A stretch of DNA of 64,000 bases from JBMHDW01 sp049889175 (GCA_049889175.1 JBMHDW010000001.1:292903-356902); one strand, 5' to 3'; numbered from the stretch's first letter, positions 34,897 through 44,775 are shown. The notes: generated from the letters alone by a model not told the origin. A program made the numbers and translations.

Positions 34897-36270
34897 TTAA
34901 TATTGATTACTCTCTTCATAGGGTTGCTTATTTTTTCTTACCCATGATTTAACGGTTTTTTGTTGTGCTCTTGATAGCGTTAATGTGTTACTTGGGGCGT
35001 CACTCACAATAACACTCCCTGCACCAATAGTAGCATGTGCGCCAATATTAACAGGTGCAATTAAAGAGGTTTGTGAGCCAATAAAAGCATGATCATGAAT
35101 AGTGGTTTGGTGTTTTTGTACACCATCATAGTTACATGTAATGGTGCCAGCACCAATATTAACTGAGTTACCTATTGTTGCATCACCTAAATAACTGAGG
35201 TGGCTGGCTTTGGCATGGTTACCTAAACGTGTATTTTTGACTTCAACAAAATTACCAATTTTAGCATGCTCACCAATTGATGTATTAGGCCTACAATGAG
35301 CAAAAGGACCAACGGTAGCATGATCCTTAATCGTGGTTTTGGTGATAATTGAGTGAGCTTTTATGTGTACATGGTTACCTAAAGAAACATCTTCGAGAAC
35401 GACACCAGTTTCAATAGTACAATGCTGTCCAATAGTTACCTGGCCTTTAATGATAACATTAGGTTCTATAACGGTATCTGGTTGGCAATTTAATGTGCCA
35501 TGAATATCGATTCGGTTAGGGTCAAGAATATGGATACCTTGTGATAAATAATGTTCAGCTAATGAGCGTTGATATTGTCGTTCTAGGTCAATTAGCTGGT
35601 TGCGAGTATTAACACCGCTAATCCACATAACCTGGTCACATACTAGGGCTTGTGTGGTACCACAAAGCTCAGCTAAATCTGTTAAATACCACTCATTTTG
35701 AGCATTATTACTTTGTATTTTAGGTAAGAGCGTTTGAAGAATCGTTGTTTGGATGCACATAATACCAGTGAAAATTTCCTGGATACTTTTTTGTTGCTCT
35801 GTTGCATCTTTTTCCTCAACAATACGAATAACTTGGCCTGTATCATTACGGATGATACGACCAAATCCAAAAGGATTTTGGTGTTGATGCGTTAATAAGA
35901 TGCATGTTTGACAGTCCTTGACCATTTGGGTAAGTAATTGTGCTGGTGTCAATGGAACATCGCCATAAAGAATTAAAACACGGTCGCCTGAAACAAAAGG
36001 TAGTCCCGATAATACAGCATCTGCTGTACCGTTTTGTTCATTTTGCCTAGCCCATTGTATGGTTTTAGTGCTCTGAATGCTGTTTTTGAGAGCATTCAAA
36101 TGACTTTCTTGGTGAACAACGATAAGGTCTTTAGGGCCAAGAGCAATAGCCTGATCAATAACATGCTGTAATAATGGCTTTCCAGCTAAAGTCATTAACA
36201 CTTTAGGGGTTGCGCTTTTCATGCGAGTACCATTACCAGCGGCAAGAATAATGATTGATAGTTGGCTCAT
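34897..36270 (-). CDS. glmU: bifunctional GlmU: N-acetylglucosamine-1-phosphate uridyltransferase / glucosamine-1-phosphate acetyltransferase
   Basis: 457 residues, the normal length. The N-terminal pyrophosphorylase domain begins LAAGNGTRMKS. The C-terminal left-handed beta-helix is made of hexapeptide repeats and contains NFVEVKN and SHLSYLGDA, part of the acetyltransferase site. It makes UDP-GlcNAc for peptidoglycan and LPS. Its ATG overlaps the atpC stop (ATGA), so it is the last gene of the atp operon, as in many gammaproteobacteria. Confidence 0.96.
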   Translation of the reverse strand: MSQLSIIILAAGNGTRMKSATPKVLMTLAGKPLLQHVIDQAIALGPKDLIVVHQESHLNALKNSIQSTKTIQWARQNEQNGTADAVLSGLPFVSGDRVLILYGDVPLTPAQLLTQMVKDCQTCILLTHQHQNPFGFGRIIRNDTGQVIRIVEEKDATEQQKSIQEIFTGIMCIQTTILQTLLPKIQSNNAQNEWYLTDLAELCGTTQALVCDQVMWISGVNTRNQLIDLERQYQRSLAEHYLSQGIHILDPNRIDIHGTLNCQPDTVIEPNVIIKGQVTIGQHCTIETGVVLEDVSLGNHVHIKAHSIITKTTIKDHATVGPFAHCRPNTSIGEHAKIGNFVEVKNTRLGNHAKASHLSYLGDATIGNSVNIGAGTITCNYDGVQKHQTTIHDHAFIGSQTSLIAPVNIGAHATIGAGSVIVSDAPSNTLTLSRAQQKTVKSWVRKNKQPYEESNQY

Positions 36271-36701
36271 TTGCGTTTAAGTCGTTTAATAAAGTTAAGT
36301 TGTGCCATGGACTGATTCAGTTCAAGCATGGCCTCAGTATAGGTTTTTTGGTTTTGTTTTTTTATGTTCTCTCGAGCTAACCGAACGGCATTCTCTAAAG
36401 CTTGTTCTGATGATGCTAGGTCATAATCATCTGCTCGATTAACGGTATCAGCAAGGATGCAGATTTGATTGGGTTGAACCTCTAAAATACCACCAGATAT
36501 ATAGAAAGCCTCTTCATGACCATTAGCGAGTGCTAATGTAACAGTGCCAGGTCTAATGGTTGTTATTAGAGGTACATGTTTGGGTAAAATACTTAATCCC
36601 CCCCAACATCCATTGATTTGACATTGTGTTACTTCGCCTGAAAACATTGCTCTTTCAGGGCTTACAATATTGCATTTTAAGGTCTTAGTCATGTCACTCA
36701 T
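36267..36701 (-). CDS. atpC: ATP synthase F1 epsilon subunit
   Basis: 144 residues. The N-terminal beta-sandwich is typical (CNIVSPERAMFSGEV, GILPKHVPLITTIRPG-like stretch, ISGGILEVQPNQICILADT), followed by the helical C-terminal hairpin. It couples gamma rotation and can inhibit ATP hydrolysis. The ATG overlaps the atpD stop by four bases; a second Met three codons later is also possible. Confidence 0.95.
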   Translation of the reverse strand: MSDMTKTLKCNIVSPERAMFSGEVTQCQINGCWGGLSILPKHVPLITTIRPGTVTLALANGHEEAFYISGGILEVQPNQICILADTVNRADDYDLASSEQALENAVRLARENIKKQNQKTYTEAMLELNQSMAQLNFIKRLKRK

Positions 36702-38086
36702 GCGGTATCTTTAACTATTTTTTTGGCCTTTTCTTTGGCTTCATTGATATCACCCACCATATAGAAAGCAGCTTCAGGAAGATCATCATACTGACCGTTT
36801 AGAATGCCCTCACAGCCATCTAGCGTTTGCTCAATTGAAACGTATTTACCGCTGTTACCTGTAAAGACTTCGGCAACAAAAAATGGCTGAGAAAAGAAGC
36901 GCTGTAATTTACGCGCTCTAGCTACTGTAAGTTTATCTTCTTCAGAAAGTTCATCCATACCAAGGATTGCAATGATATCTTGAAGGTCTTTGTATTTTTG
37001 TAGGATACGTTGTACATTTCTTGCAATCTCATAGTGTCGTTGACCGACGATATGAGGATCTAGTTGTTGGCTGGTTGAGTCTAAAGGGTCAACAGCAGGA
37101 TAAATACCTAATTCAGCAATTTGTCTTGATAAGACAACAGAGGCATCTAAGTGAGTAAAGGTTGTTGCAGGTGATGGATCTGTGAGATCATCAGCTGGGA
37201 CATAAACCGCTTGAACAGATGTAATAGAGCCTGTTTTGGTTGATGCAATTCGTTCTTGTAATTGCCCCATTTCTTCAGCCAGAGTAGGCTGGTAACCTAC
37301 TGCTGATGGCATCCTACCCAGTAGAGCTGATACTTCAACACCAGCCAATGAGTAGCGGTAGATATTATCAATAAACATTAAAACATCCTTACCTTGATCT
37401 CGAAATGCTTCAGCATTAGCTAAGGCAGAAAGGGCAATATTAAGACGGTTTCCAGGGGGCTCATTCATTTGACCGAAAAACATACTTACTTGTTTCAGCA
37501 CGTTTGAGTCTTCCATTTCATGATAAAAGTCGTTACCTTCTCGAGTTCTTTCCCCAACACCAGCAAATACAGAATATCCATTATGCTCCGCAGCAATATT
37601 ACGAATGAGCTCCATAATGAATACAGTCTTTCCTACACCAGCACCACCAAATAGGCCAACTTTACCACCCCTAGAAAAAGGGCATAGAAGGTCAATAACT
37701 TTAATACCAGTAATTAAAATTTCTTGGCGGGGGTTGAGTTCTTCAAAGGATGGCGGGGCTTGATGAATATCGCGTCGTTCTTCTGTTTCAATAGGTCCAC
37801 AGTCATCAATAGGCTCACCTAAAACATTCATAATACGCCCGAGTGTTTTCTCACCTGTCGGCACGTTAATACCACGACCAGTGGCTGTAACGAGCATTTG
37901 TCTTCGTAAACCCTCAGATAAACCCATAGCAATACAGCGTACTTTGCGGTCTCCTAAGTGTTGCTGAACTTCCAAAGTTAATTGAGTATCATTAACTAAT
38001 AATGCTTCATGTATTTGTGGTAATGAATCTTCAAATTGTACATCGATGACAGCACCAATGACCTGTGTAATGTGACCTTGTGACAT
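36698..38086 (-). CDS. atpD: ATP synthase F1 beta subunit
   Basis: 462 residues from the ATG at 38086 (MSQGHITQVIG), preceded by AAAGGGGG. The frame is open nine codons further but without a site. Walker A is GGAGVGKTV, and the catalytic Glu is in GVGERTREGND. LMFIDNIYRY replaces the more common FVDNIFRF wording with conservative changes. PSAVGYQPTLAEEMG is intact. It is the catalytic nucleotide-binding subunit. Confidence 0.97.
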   Translation of the reverse strand: MSQGHITQVIGAVIDVQFEDSLPQIHEALLVNDTQLTLEVQQHLGDRKVRCIAMGLSEGLRRQMLVTATGRGINVPTGEKTLGRIMNVLGEPIDDCGPIETEERRDIHQAPPSFEELNPRQEILITGIKVIDLLCPFSRGGKVGLFGGAGVGKTVFIMELIRNIAAEHNGYSVFAGVGERTREGNDFYHEMEDSNVLKQVSMFFGQMNEPPGNRLNIALSALANAEAFRDQGKDVLMFIDNIYRYSLAGVEVSALLGRMPSAVGYQPTLAEEMGQLQERIASTKTGSITSVQAVYVPADDLTDPSPATTFTHLDASVVLSRQIAELGIYPAVDPLDSTSQQLDPHIVGQRHYEIARNVQRILQKYKDLQDIIAILGMDELSEEDKLTVARARKLQRFFSQPFFVAEVFTGNSGKYVSIEQTLDGCEGILNGQYDDLPEAAFYMVGDINEAKEKAKKIVKDTA

Positions 38087-38096
38087 AATTCCCCCT

Positions 38097-38978
38097 TTAA
38101 TATTCAGATCCATTGATGATTTCTGAAATTTCCTGTGTAATTTTGGCTTGACGAATTTGGTTATAATCCAAATTTAATTGCTCAATCATATCACCAGCAT
38201 TGTCTTTAGCTTGTTGCATAGCTGTCATTCGAGCAGCTTGCTCACCAGCAACACTTTCAACAACAGCTTGGTAAAGTTGAGACTCAAGATAACGCTTAAG
38301 TACTTGTGATAATAATGTCAATTCCTCTTCTTCGTAAAGATAATCCCAATGTTGTTGGTTGGGAGACTTTAGTTCCTCAATTTCATGATCAATGGGTATC
38401 ATTTGTTGTAGTTCAGGTGTCTGACTAATAACGTTATTAAAACGATTGAAGGCTAAATGAACTTTTTGATATAGACCATCATTAAGACCATCGAAGATGG
38501 TTTTCATTGTGCCAATAAGATCAGCAATATTAAGTGCTTTAGTAGCAGGCGTATCAATGGTTGTTAATACATTAAAGCCACAACTATCTTGTAAAGGTAT
38601 GAAAAAGTCTGCAGCTTTTTTTCCTATAATACATAGTGATACTTGATGATTCTTGGTTTTTTGACGCAGTGTTGTTAAAAGTGTTTTAAATAAGTTATTG
38701 TTGAAGCCGCCACACAAACCTCTATTGCTACTAACAACAATGAAAACTTCGTGCTTAACTTCCTCACTGGTACACTTTTTTAAATAAGGGTGTGATAAAG
38801 CTGTTTCACCCAAATGACTAACAATATGCTGGATAACTTGAGCATACGAACGACTTTTTTCGGCATTTTCTTGTGCTTTTTTTAATTTGGAAGCTGCTAC
38901 CATTTGCATTGCATTGGTGATTTTTTGAATGCTTTTGGTGCTTGCAATGCCTTTTTTTAGTTGCTGTAATGTTGCCAT
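38097..38978 (-). CDS. atpG: ATP synthase F1 gamma subunit
   Basis: 293 residues. The N-terminus is diagnostic (KGIASTKSIQKITNAMQMVAASKLKKA), as is the C-terminal helix (EQAARMTAMQQAKDNAGDMI). It is the rotating central stalk. SSNRGLCGGFNNN is also conserved. The ATG overlaps the atpA stop by one base. Confidence 0.97.
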   Translation of the reverse strand: MATLQQLKKGIASTKSIQKITNAMQMVAASKLKKAQENAEKSRSYAQVIQHIVSHLGETALSHPYLKKCTSEEVKHEVFIVVSSNRGLCGGFNNNLFKTLLTTLRQKTKNHQVSLCIIGKKAADFFIPLQDSCGFNVLTTIDTPATKALNIADLIGTMKTIFDGLNDGLYQKVHLAFNRFNNVISQTPELQQMIPIDHEIEELKSPNQQHWDYLYEEEELTLLSQVLKRYLESQLYQAVVESVAGEQAARMTAMQQAKDNAGDMIEQLNLDYNQIRQAKITQEISEIINGSEY

Positions 38979-40531
38979 TAGTCACTCACAAATTGATGCT
39001 TGAATGATTGTAGAATATCTTCCATTGTTGAGAGATGCTCTGGTGAAATGGTGGCATCTCGCTTGAAAGATTCCAACCAGGTCTGATGATGGGCTTTGAT
39101 AAATGCATGGAGCTCATGTTCAAACTTTAAAACTGATTTAGGTGAGATGTCATCTAAATAGCCATTTTCAGCAGCATAAAAGCTAATGACCATTAATTCA
39201 CTGGAAATAGGGGCATATTGCGCTTGTTTCATTAGTTCAGTTAGTCGTTGTCCACGTGCAAGAGTTTGTTGTGTTGAGCTATCAAGATCTGATCCAAATT
39301 GGGCGAATGCAGCCAGCTCACGATATTGTGCTAGATTCAGTTTTATGTTCCCTGATATTTTTTTAACATGCTTTGGTTGAGCTGCACCACCCACACGGGA
39401 TACTGACAAACCAACATTCATCGCCGGGCGTTGCCCTGAATTAAATAAATCAGTCTCCAAGAAGATTTGACCATCCGTAATTGATATTACATTGGTTGGA
39501 ACAAAAGCAGAAACATCACCTGCTTGTGTTTCAATAATCGGTAAAGCCGTCAAGGAGCCTGTTTTTCCAATGACAGAACCGTTGGTTTGCTTTTGAACAT
39601 AAGCTTCATTAACTCGAGCTGATCGCTCAAGTAATCGAGAGTGAAGGTAGAAAATATCACCAGGAAATGCCTCACGACCAGGTGGCCGTCTTAAGAGCAA
39701 TGATAGTTGACGATAAGCTACGGCATGCTTTGAGAGGTCATCATACACGATGAGTGCATCTTCACCTCGGTCACGATAGTATTCACCCATGGCACAACCA
39801 GCAAAAGGTGCAATAAACTGTTTGGTTGCACTCTCAGCTGCTGTTGCCATCACAATGGTTGTGTATGCCATGGCACCTTTGGCTTTAAGTTGCTCAACTA
39901 CTTTCATAACGGTCGATGATTTTTGACCAACAGCAACATAAATACAGTGAATACCTTGATCTTTCTGGTTGATAATGGTGTCTATTGCTATGGCTGTTTT
40001 GCCTGTTTGACGGTCACCAATAATGAGTTCTCTTTGACCTTTTCCAATGGGGGTCATTGCATCAATAGATTTAATACCAGTTTTTAAAGGCTCATCGACC
40101 GATTGTCGTGTAATCACACCAGGTGCTTGATGTTCTACCAAACCAAAATGTTGTGCATTGATAGGCCCTTGGCCATCAACAGGCTGTCCTAATGCGTCAA
40201 CTACACGGCCAGCTAACTCAGGTCCAATGGGAACTTCCAATACCTTGTGTGTGCAGCTGACTAAATGCCCTTCTTCAACGTGACTGCTATCACCGAGCAA
40301 TGAGACACCAACACAATCTTCTTCAAGGTTCATTGCTAGCCCCATGAGTCCTTCACCAAAAGATACCATTTCACCACTCATGACACCACTAAGGCCGTAT
40401 ACATATGCTACACCATCTGAAATGGACGATACATAACCAACATTGGTAACACTTTTATCAAATTCAGTATTGTTCATTTTTTCGTGTATTAAACGAGTTA
40501 TTTCATCAGCGTTAAGTGTATTGTGTGACAT
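38978..40531 (-). CDS. atpA: ATP synthase F1 alpha subunit
   Basis: 517 residues from the ATG at 40531, supported by AGGAG about 7 bases upstream; the open frame starts 15 codons earlier within atpH. Walker A is GDRQTGKTA. YDDLSKHAVAYRQLSLLLRR, PPGREAFPGD and the Arg-containing SVSRVGGAAQ stretch are all conserved. Non-catalytic nucleotide-binding subunit of F1. Confidence 0.97.
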   Translation of the reverse strand: MSHNTLNADEITRLIHEKMNNTEFDKSVTNVGYVSSISDGVAYVYGLSGVMSGEMVSFGEGLMGLAMNLEEDCVGVSLLGDSSHVEEGHLVSCTHKVLEVPIGPELAGRVVDALGQPVDGQGPINAQHFGLVEHQAPGVITRQSVDEPLKTGIKSIDAMTPIGKGQRELIIGDRQTGKTAIAIDTIINQKDQGIHCIYVAVGQKSSTVMKVVEQLKAKGAMAYTTIVMATAAESATKQFIAPFAGCAMGEYYRDRGEDALIVYDDLSKHAVAYRQLSLLLRRPPGREAFPGDIFYLHSRLLERSARVNEAYVQKQTNGSVIGKTGSLTALPIIETQAGDVSAFVPTNVISITDGQIFLETDLFNSGQRPAMNVGLSVSRVGGAAQPKHVKKISGNIKLNLAQYRELAAFAQFGSDLDSSTQQTLARGQRLTELMKQAQYAPISSELMVISFYAAENGYLDDISPKSVLKFEHELHAFIKAHHQTWLESFKRDATISPEHLSTMEDILQSFKHQFVSD

Positions 40532-40539
40532 ATTTGCTC

Positions 40540-41082
40540 CTATATATTCATTAAGGATGACTTTAATTGTTTCCATCCACTGGCAAGTGATAAATCTAAT
40601 ATGTTGTCATCAAATTGAACCGATATTCCAGATAAAAGTTGAGTGTTAATGGTTTGATCAATGTTAATTGTCCAGCCTGGACGGTACATTTTTAAATAAT
40701 TCAGTACTGATTCAGTTTGAGCATCGCTTAGTGGGTATGCCGCTGATAAAGTGACTTTGAGTTCTTTTCTATCTTTTCGGATTTCATTTTGATACTCACG
40801 TTGAAGCTCATCAATCATGTTAAAACGTTTGTGCTTAATAAACATAGCAAGCCAACCATTAAATTCTGAATATAACGGGTTGATACCACAAATAAGCGAT
40901 TGTATTTTACTGATGCGATTGCTTATTGAATAACCTGGAGTTTGAATCAGGTGAGATACATCAGGATGTTGTGCCAGTCTAACCAAATCGGATAAATAGT
41001 GCATTGTTAATGTCAAGCATTCCTGTTCTTTGCTGTAATGAAATAAAGCTTGGACATAGGGGCGAATAAGTGCAACTCCCAT
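40540..41082 (-). CDS. atpH: ATP synthase F1 delta subunit
   Basis: 180 residues from the ATG at 41082, which follows the atpF stop after one base (TAATATG). Two earlier in-frame ATGs (41091, 41094) lie inside atpF. The N-terminus RPYVQALFHYS matches the usual 'RPYAxAxFxxA' of OSCP/delta. The sequence is otherwise poorly conserved, as normal for this subunit. It links F1 to the peripheral stalk. Confidence 0.92.
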   Translation of the reverse strand: MGVALIRPYVQALFHYSKEQECLTLTMHYLSDLVRLAQHPDVSHLIQTPGYSISNRISKIQSLICGINPLYSEFNGWLAMFIKHKRFNMIDELQREYQNEIRKDRKELKVTLSAAYPLSDAQTESVLNYLKMYRPGWTINIDQTINTQLLSGISVQFDDNILDLSLASGWKQLKSSLMNI

Positions 41083-41083
41083 A

Positions 41084-41554
41084 TTATGCATCATCCTTTT
41101 CAAGATCTTGAATAATACTATCATGAAGCACATTATGATGAGGCTTTAAGAGTTTTTTCGCCTGTGCAAGTGCTAATGTATTGATATCATTCATTAGCGT
41201 ACGTTTGGCTTGATCATACTGTTGTTGAATGTTCTCTTCAGATTGGTTGATAAGCTGTTGAGCCGATTCTTGAGCGCTTTGTGTGATGCTTTTGGCAACT
41301 TGTTTTGCTTCGTCTGCAGCTAAGGCAACAATATTATTTTTTTGTTGCTTAGCTTCAGCTAAAATTCGACTAGCTTCTTTTTCAGCATGCAGCACATCAG
41401 CACGAGCTTTTTCAGCATTTGCAAGCGCTTTCTCAATACTTTCTTGACGAGCATCCAGGGCCTTTTCGATGGGTGGCCAAACATATTTCATCGTAAGCCA
41501 AACGAAGCCCATAAAGATGAGCATCTCACCGAATAAGGTCACTGTAATGTTCAT
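41084..41554 (-). CDS. atpF: ATP synthase F0 b subunit
   Basis: 156 residues. One N-terminal membrane helix (about residues 5-25, with KYVWPPI at its end) is followed by a long charged coiled-coil rich in Ala, Glu, Lys and Gln. It forms the peripheral stalk. Standard length and position between atpE and atpH. Confidence 0.95.
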   Translation of the reverse strand: MNITVTLFGEMLIFMGFVWLTMKYVWPPIEKALDARQESIEKALANAEKARADVLHAEKEASRILAEAKQQKNNIVALAADEAKQVAKSITQSAQESAQQLINQSEENIQQQYDQAKRTLMNDINTLALAQAKKLLKPHHNVLHDSIIQDLEKDDA

Positions 41555-41557
41555 CGA

Positions 41558-41890
41558 TTAACCCCTTAAAACAAGTTCTTGATTGCTGTAAGGTGTGATG
41601 TACGCAACACTCTTTTTTACTTCAGCAACCATTGGGTTCGCAAATAAAAGATATAAAGCAATACCAACACCGATAATGGGGATAGCATCTAAAAGACCGG
41701 TAACAATAAACATTCTCATCTGTAACATGCCAGCTAGTTCTGGCTGTCTAGCGGCACCTTCAAGCAGTCGGCCACCCAATATACCAAAGCCGATGGCTGT
41801 GCCTAAAGCTGCAAGCCCGATCATAATCGCTGCCGCAATGGCAGTTTGCCCCTGTAAGTTACCAATAACATTAACAATTTCTGTTGACAT
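41558..41890 (-). CDS. atpE: ATP synthase F0 c subunit
   Basis: 110 residues, longer than the usual 79-100. Two membrane helices are linked by the polar loop GAARQPEL. The proton-carrying Asp is in GLLDAIPIIGVGIAL. The C-terminus carries about 20 extra residues after the second helix (VAEVKKSVAYITPYSNQELVL). The c-ring drives rotation. Extended c subunits occur in relatives such as Coxiella, so this may be a lineage trait. Confidence 0.95.
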   Translation of the reverse strand: MSTEIVNVIGNLQGQTAIAAAIMIGLAALGTAIGFGILGGRLLEGAARQPELAGMLQMRMFIVTGLLDAIPIIGVGIALYLLFANPMVAEVKKSVAYITPYSNQELVLRG

Positions 41891-41902
41891 AGCTACTTCC
41901 TC

Positions 41903-42703
41903 CTAGTGTTGTTCCATTTTAGCCATACTTAAGTAAACAATGGTTAGTATCATAAAAATAAACGCCTGCAAAGTAATAACAAATAAATGAAAACCTAACC
42001 ATACACCGCCCAACAACCATTGCATGTAAAATGGTGTTAAAGCGATAAGAATGAAAATGAGCTCTCCAGCATATAAATTACCAAATAATCGCAGTGCTAA
42101 TGATAAGGGTTTCGCTAATTCTTCAACTACTTTAAAGAGGAAATTGACAGGAAATAAGTACCATGGAAAGGGGTGAGCAAAAGATTCACTGATTAAAGTT
42201 TTTAGTGATTTATGTTTAACATTATAAATAATGATTAGTAAGAATACACCAATTGACAGGCCAAAAGTAAGATTTAAATCAGCAGTAGGAACGGCCCTAA
42301 AATAAGGAACACCAGCTGATTTGAATAATTCTGGAAGTAAATCTACGGGAATCAAATCCATAAAGTTCATTAAAAAGACCCATGCAAAGATAGTAAGCGC
42401 AAGAGCGCTAACAAAGCGATCACGACACTTGAAGTTATCAACTACTTGCTTTTGAACAAAGGTAAAAACCATTTCAATAGCATTTTGTAGGCGTCCAGGC
42501 TTTCCTTCGGTCACACGCCTTGCAACCCAACGAAAAATAAAAAAGAAAACCAATCCTAATGTCAAAGAAACAAGTAGTGTATCGATATGTAGGGTCCAAA
42601 ATCCTTCAGTTTTTACATTCCACGCACCCTGTTTTAGATCATAATTCCAATGATGCAAATGGTGTTGAATGTATTCAGTACTGGTGAGTTGATCGCCTGC
42701 CAT
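41903..42703 (-). CDS. atpB: ATP synthase F0 a subunit
   Basis: 266 residues, six membrane segments. The conserved channel motif RLFGNLYAGELI has the essential Arg, and LQAFIFMILTIVYLSMA is the typical C-terminal helix. NFMDLIPVDLLP is also conserved. It forms the proton half-channels. The ATG at 42703 lies 4 bases after atpI. Confidence 0.96.
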   Translation of the reverse strand: MAGDQLTSTEYIQHHLHHWNYDLKQGAWNVKTEGFWTLHIDTLLVSLTLGLVFFFIFRWVARRVTEGKPGRLQNAIEMVFTFVQKQVVDNFKCRDRFVSALALTIFAWVFLMNFMDLIPVDLLPELFKSAGVPYFRAVPTADLNLTFGLSIGVFLLIIIYNVKHKSLKTLISESFAHPFPWYLFPVNFLFKVVEELAKPLSLALRLFGNLYAGELIFILIALTPFYMQWLLGGVWLGFHLFVITLQAFIFMILTIVYLSMAKMEQH

Positions 42704-42707
42704 CGGG

Positions 42708-43127
42708 TTAGTTCCTTAAAGAGTATAGCCAACAAAGATTATAAATAATTAGGCCACTAGTGCAACCAATGATGTAGTCAAACCAATGACTGTTGTTTTG
42801 ACATAATAAAACGGGCATTAAGGCATAAAGGCAATAATTGATACATTTTGCCATTAATATCTTGTTCCAGGATCGCTTGATATAGCCGGATCGCTGTTCA
42901 GAAAAGCAGAAATAAGCACAGATGTATTGGTTTAAGAGAACAGTTGCACAGCCAGTTAAAAACAAGGGGCTCAAATGAAGATAAACATGTGCAATGGTAG
43001 CAACTGCTAATAAGCATAGTGATGCAACTACAAAATGTTGCTGGGGAGCGAATCTTGGCAGTGATAAGATCGAAAACATAAATCTAGGGTATATGAAGAA
43101 TAAAATATTTGCAAGAATTGATACCAT
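42708..43127 (-). CDS. atpI: AtpI-like ATP synthase accessory protein
   Basis: 139 residues with four hydrophobic segments and little sequence conservation, rich in Cys. Assignment rests on position (first gene of the atp operon, before atpB) and topology. AtpI assists assembly of the c-ring or sodium/magnesium handling and is not essential. Divergent from trhO. Confidence 0.7.
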   Translation of the reverse strand: MVSILANILFFIYPRFMFSILSLPRFAPQQHFVVASLCLLAVATIAHVYLHLSPLFLTGCATVLLNQYICAYFCFSEQRSGYIKRSWNKILMAKCINYCLYALMPVLLCQNNSHWFDYIIGCTSGLIIYNLCWLYSLRN

Positions 43128-43223
43128 TGGTTATTGACTTTTCTCGATAAATTACGTCAAAATAGTGCGAAATTGTCCAATGGTTATGTGCTACATAATA
43201 CTGTTAGTGATAGGAGGTTTAGC

Positions 43224-44138
43224 TTGCCAAAAGAATTGCCGTATACTGTGGCTGCATTATATGAGTTTAAAGCTATTGATCAACCAGAAAGAATTAAATT
43301 AGTCTTAAAAGAATTTCTAGATAAACACCATGTTGTTGGTACGCTTTTGCTTGCAGAAGAAGGAATTAACGGTACAGTTGCCGGTTCTGACCATGCAATC
43401 AATTTGCTGTATCAATTATTAACGCAACAGCTAGGTTTTAATCCTTCATGGAAAACTTCTTTTGCTCAACAACAGCCATTTTTACGAAGCAAGGTAAAGT
43501 TGAAGAAGGAAATTGTGACCATGGGCCAACCCAGTGCTCAGCCTCAATGTCGAGTAGGTACTTATGTTAACCCGCAAGACTGGAATGACTTATTAAATGA
43601 TCCAGAAGTGTTGATTATCGATACACGTAATGATTATGAATATGATGTGGGTACATTTCGTGGTGCAATTAATCCTAATACTGAAACTTTCCGAGCATTC
43701 CCTGATTATGTGCACCATAATCTTGATGCTAAAAAACATAAGAAAGTTGCCATGTTTTGCACTGGTGGGATTCGTTGTGAAAAAGCTTCTTCATGGATGT
43801 TGGCTGAAGGCTTTGAGGAGGTATATCATCTTAAAGGTGGTATTCTGAAATATTTGGAAGAAGTAGAAGAGCAAGACAGTTTGTGGGAAGGAGAGTGTTT
43901 TGTATTTGATGAGCGCGTGACCGTGACACATGGCCTGAAATTAGGTCGATACCGACAGTGCTTTGCTTGTCGATATCCATTAACACCTGAAGAGATGACA
44001 TCTCCCCATTATGAGCATGGTGTAAGTTGTCACAGGTGCATTAACACAACAACTAAAGAGCAAAAAGGACGCTTTGAAGAGCGTCAGAAACAAATGAGTT
44101 TAGCTAAGCAACGTGGCGAAAGTCACTTAGGTGGTTAG
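43224..44138 (+). CDS. trhO: tRNA uridine hydroxylase TrhO (rhodanese-like)
   Basis: 304 residues from a TTG at 43224, chosen because AGGAGG lies 7 bases upstream and homologues begin near this point. The frame is open back to 43134, but there only another TTG, with no site, is available. The rhodanese domain has the catalytic Cys in MFCTGGIRCEKA. LIIDTRNDYEYDVGTF, AINPNTETFRAFPDYV and LWEGECFVFDERV are all typical of TrhO/YceA. It makes 5-hydroxyuridine in tRNA. The C-terminal Cys-rich part (CFACRYPL..CHRC) could bind metal. Confidence 0.9.
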   Translation: MPKELPYTVAALYEFKAIDQPERIKLVLKEFLDKHHVVGTLLLAEEGINGTVAGSDHAINLLYQLLTQQLGFNPSWKTSFAQQQPFLRSKVKLKKEIVTMGQPSAQPQCRVGTYVNPQDWNDLLNDPEVLIIDTRNDYEYDVGTFRGAINPNTETFRAFPDYVHHNLDAKKHKKVAMFCTGGIRCEKASSWMLAEGFEEVYHLKGGILKYLEEVEEQDSLWEGECFVFDERVTVTHGLKLGRYRQCFACRYPLTPEEMTSPHYEHGVSCHRCINTTTKEQKGRFEERQKQMSLAKQRGESHLGG

Positions 44139-44178
44139 CTAATATTGACACCAAGTTTTGTCAAAGAGTGAACGGTTG

Positions 44179-44775
44179 TTAATTAGGTGATGCAGGGGTG
44201 AGCCAATCACAACAGTATGTTGCTAATTCATGAATACCACCCATATTGAGTGATGAGCATAGTAAAAAATGATGTTCAGGATATTGTTTTTTACATGAAA
44301 AAAGTGTTTTATTTTGTTGGTTTTTACTTAATTTATCTGATTTATTAAGGATGAGAATGCTAGGTATTTGATGTTCTTCGGTCCAGGCAATCATCGCTTG
44401 ATCTGATGGCTTTAGTGGGTGCCTAATATCCATGATGATGACAATGCCCTGAAGAGAGGCTCGGTGGACTAAGTAGCTGGTAATTAGTTCATCCCATGCT
44501 TGGCGCATTTGTAAGCTGGTTTTTGCAAAACCATAGCCTGGTAGATCAATAAGTCTTTGGTTTTCACTAACTGTAAAGACATTAATGGCTTGAGTTCGAC
44601 CTGGGGTTTTACTGGTTCTGGCTATTTTATGACCACAAAGGGCATTGAGCGTGCTTGATTTTCCAGCATTGGATCGACCTACAAAAGCAATCTCAGCTCC
44701 AGTATCCTCAGGTAAAAAGCGAGTTTTTGGAGCTGATAGAGTAAAGGTTGCTTGTCTTAAAAAGGTATTAGACAT
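44179..44775 (-). CDS. engB: ribosome biogenesis GTPase EngB/YsxC
   Basis: 198 residues. G motifs: GRSNAGKSS (P-loop), DLPGYGFAKTS (switch II) and NKSDKL (specificity). It is needed for large-subunit assembly. The ATG at 44775 (MSNTFLRQ..) fits the family start; two upstream in-frame ATGs lie inside fba, which overlaps by 8 bases. Confidence 0.94.
   Translation of the reverse strand: MSNTFLRQATFTLSAPKTRFLPEDTGAEIAFVGRSNAGKSSTLNALCGHKIARTSKTPGRTQAINVFTVSENQRLIDLPGYGFAKTSLQMRQAWDELITSYLVHRASLQGIVIIMDIRHPLKPSDQAMIAWTEEHQIPSILILNKSDKLSKNQQNKTLFSCKKQYPEHHFLLCSSLNMGGIHELATYCCDWLTPASPN

Noticed and set aside
43134..43223. Upstream TTG as the start of trhO
   Set aside because: No ribosome-binding site there, whereas AGGAGG is ideally placed for the TTG at 43224, and the extra 30 residues are not family-like.
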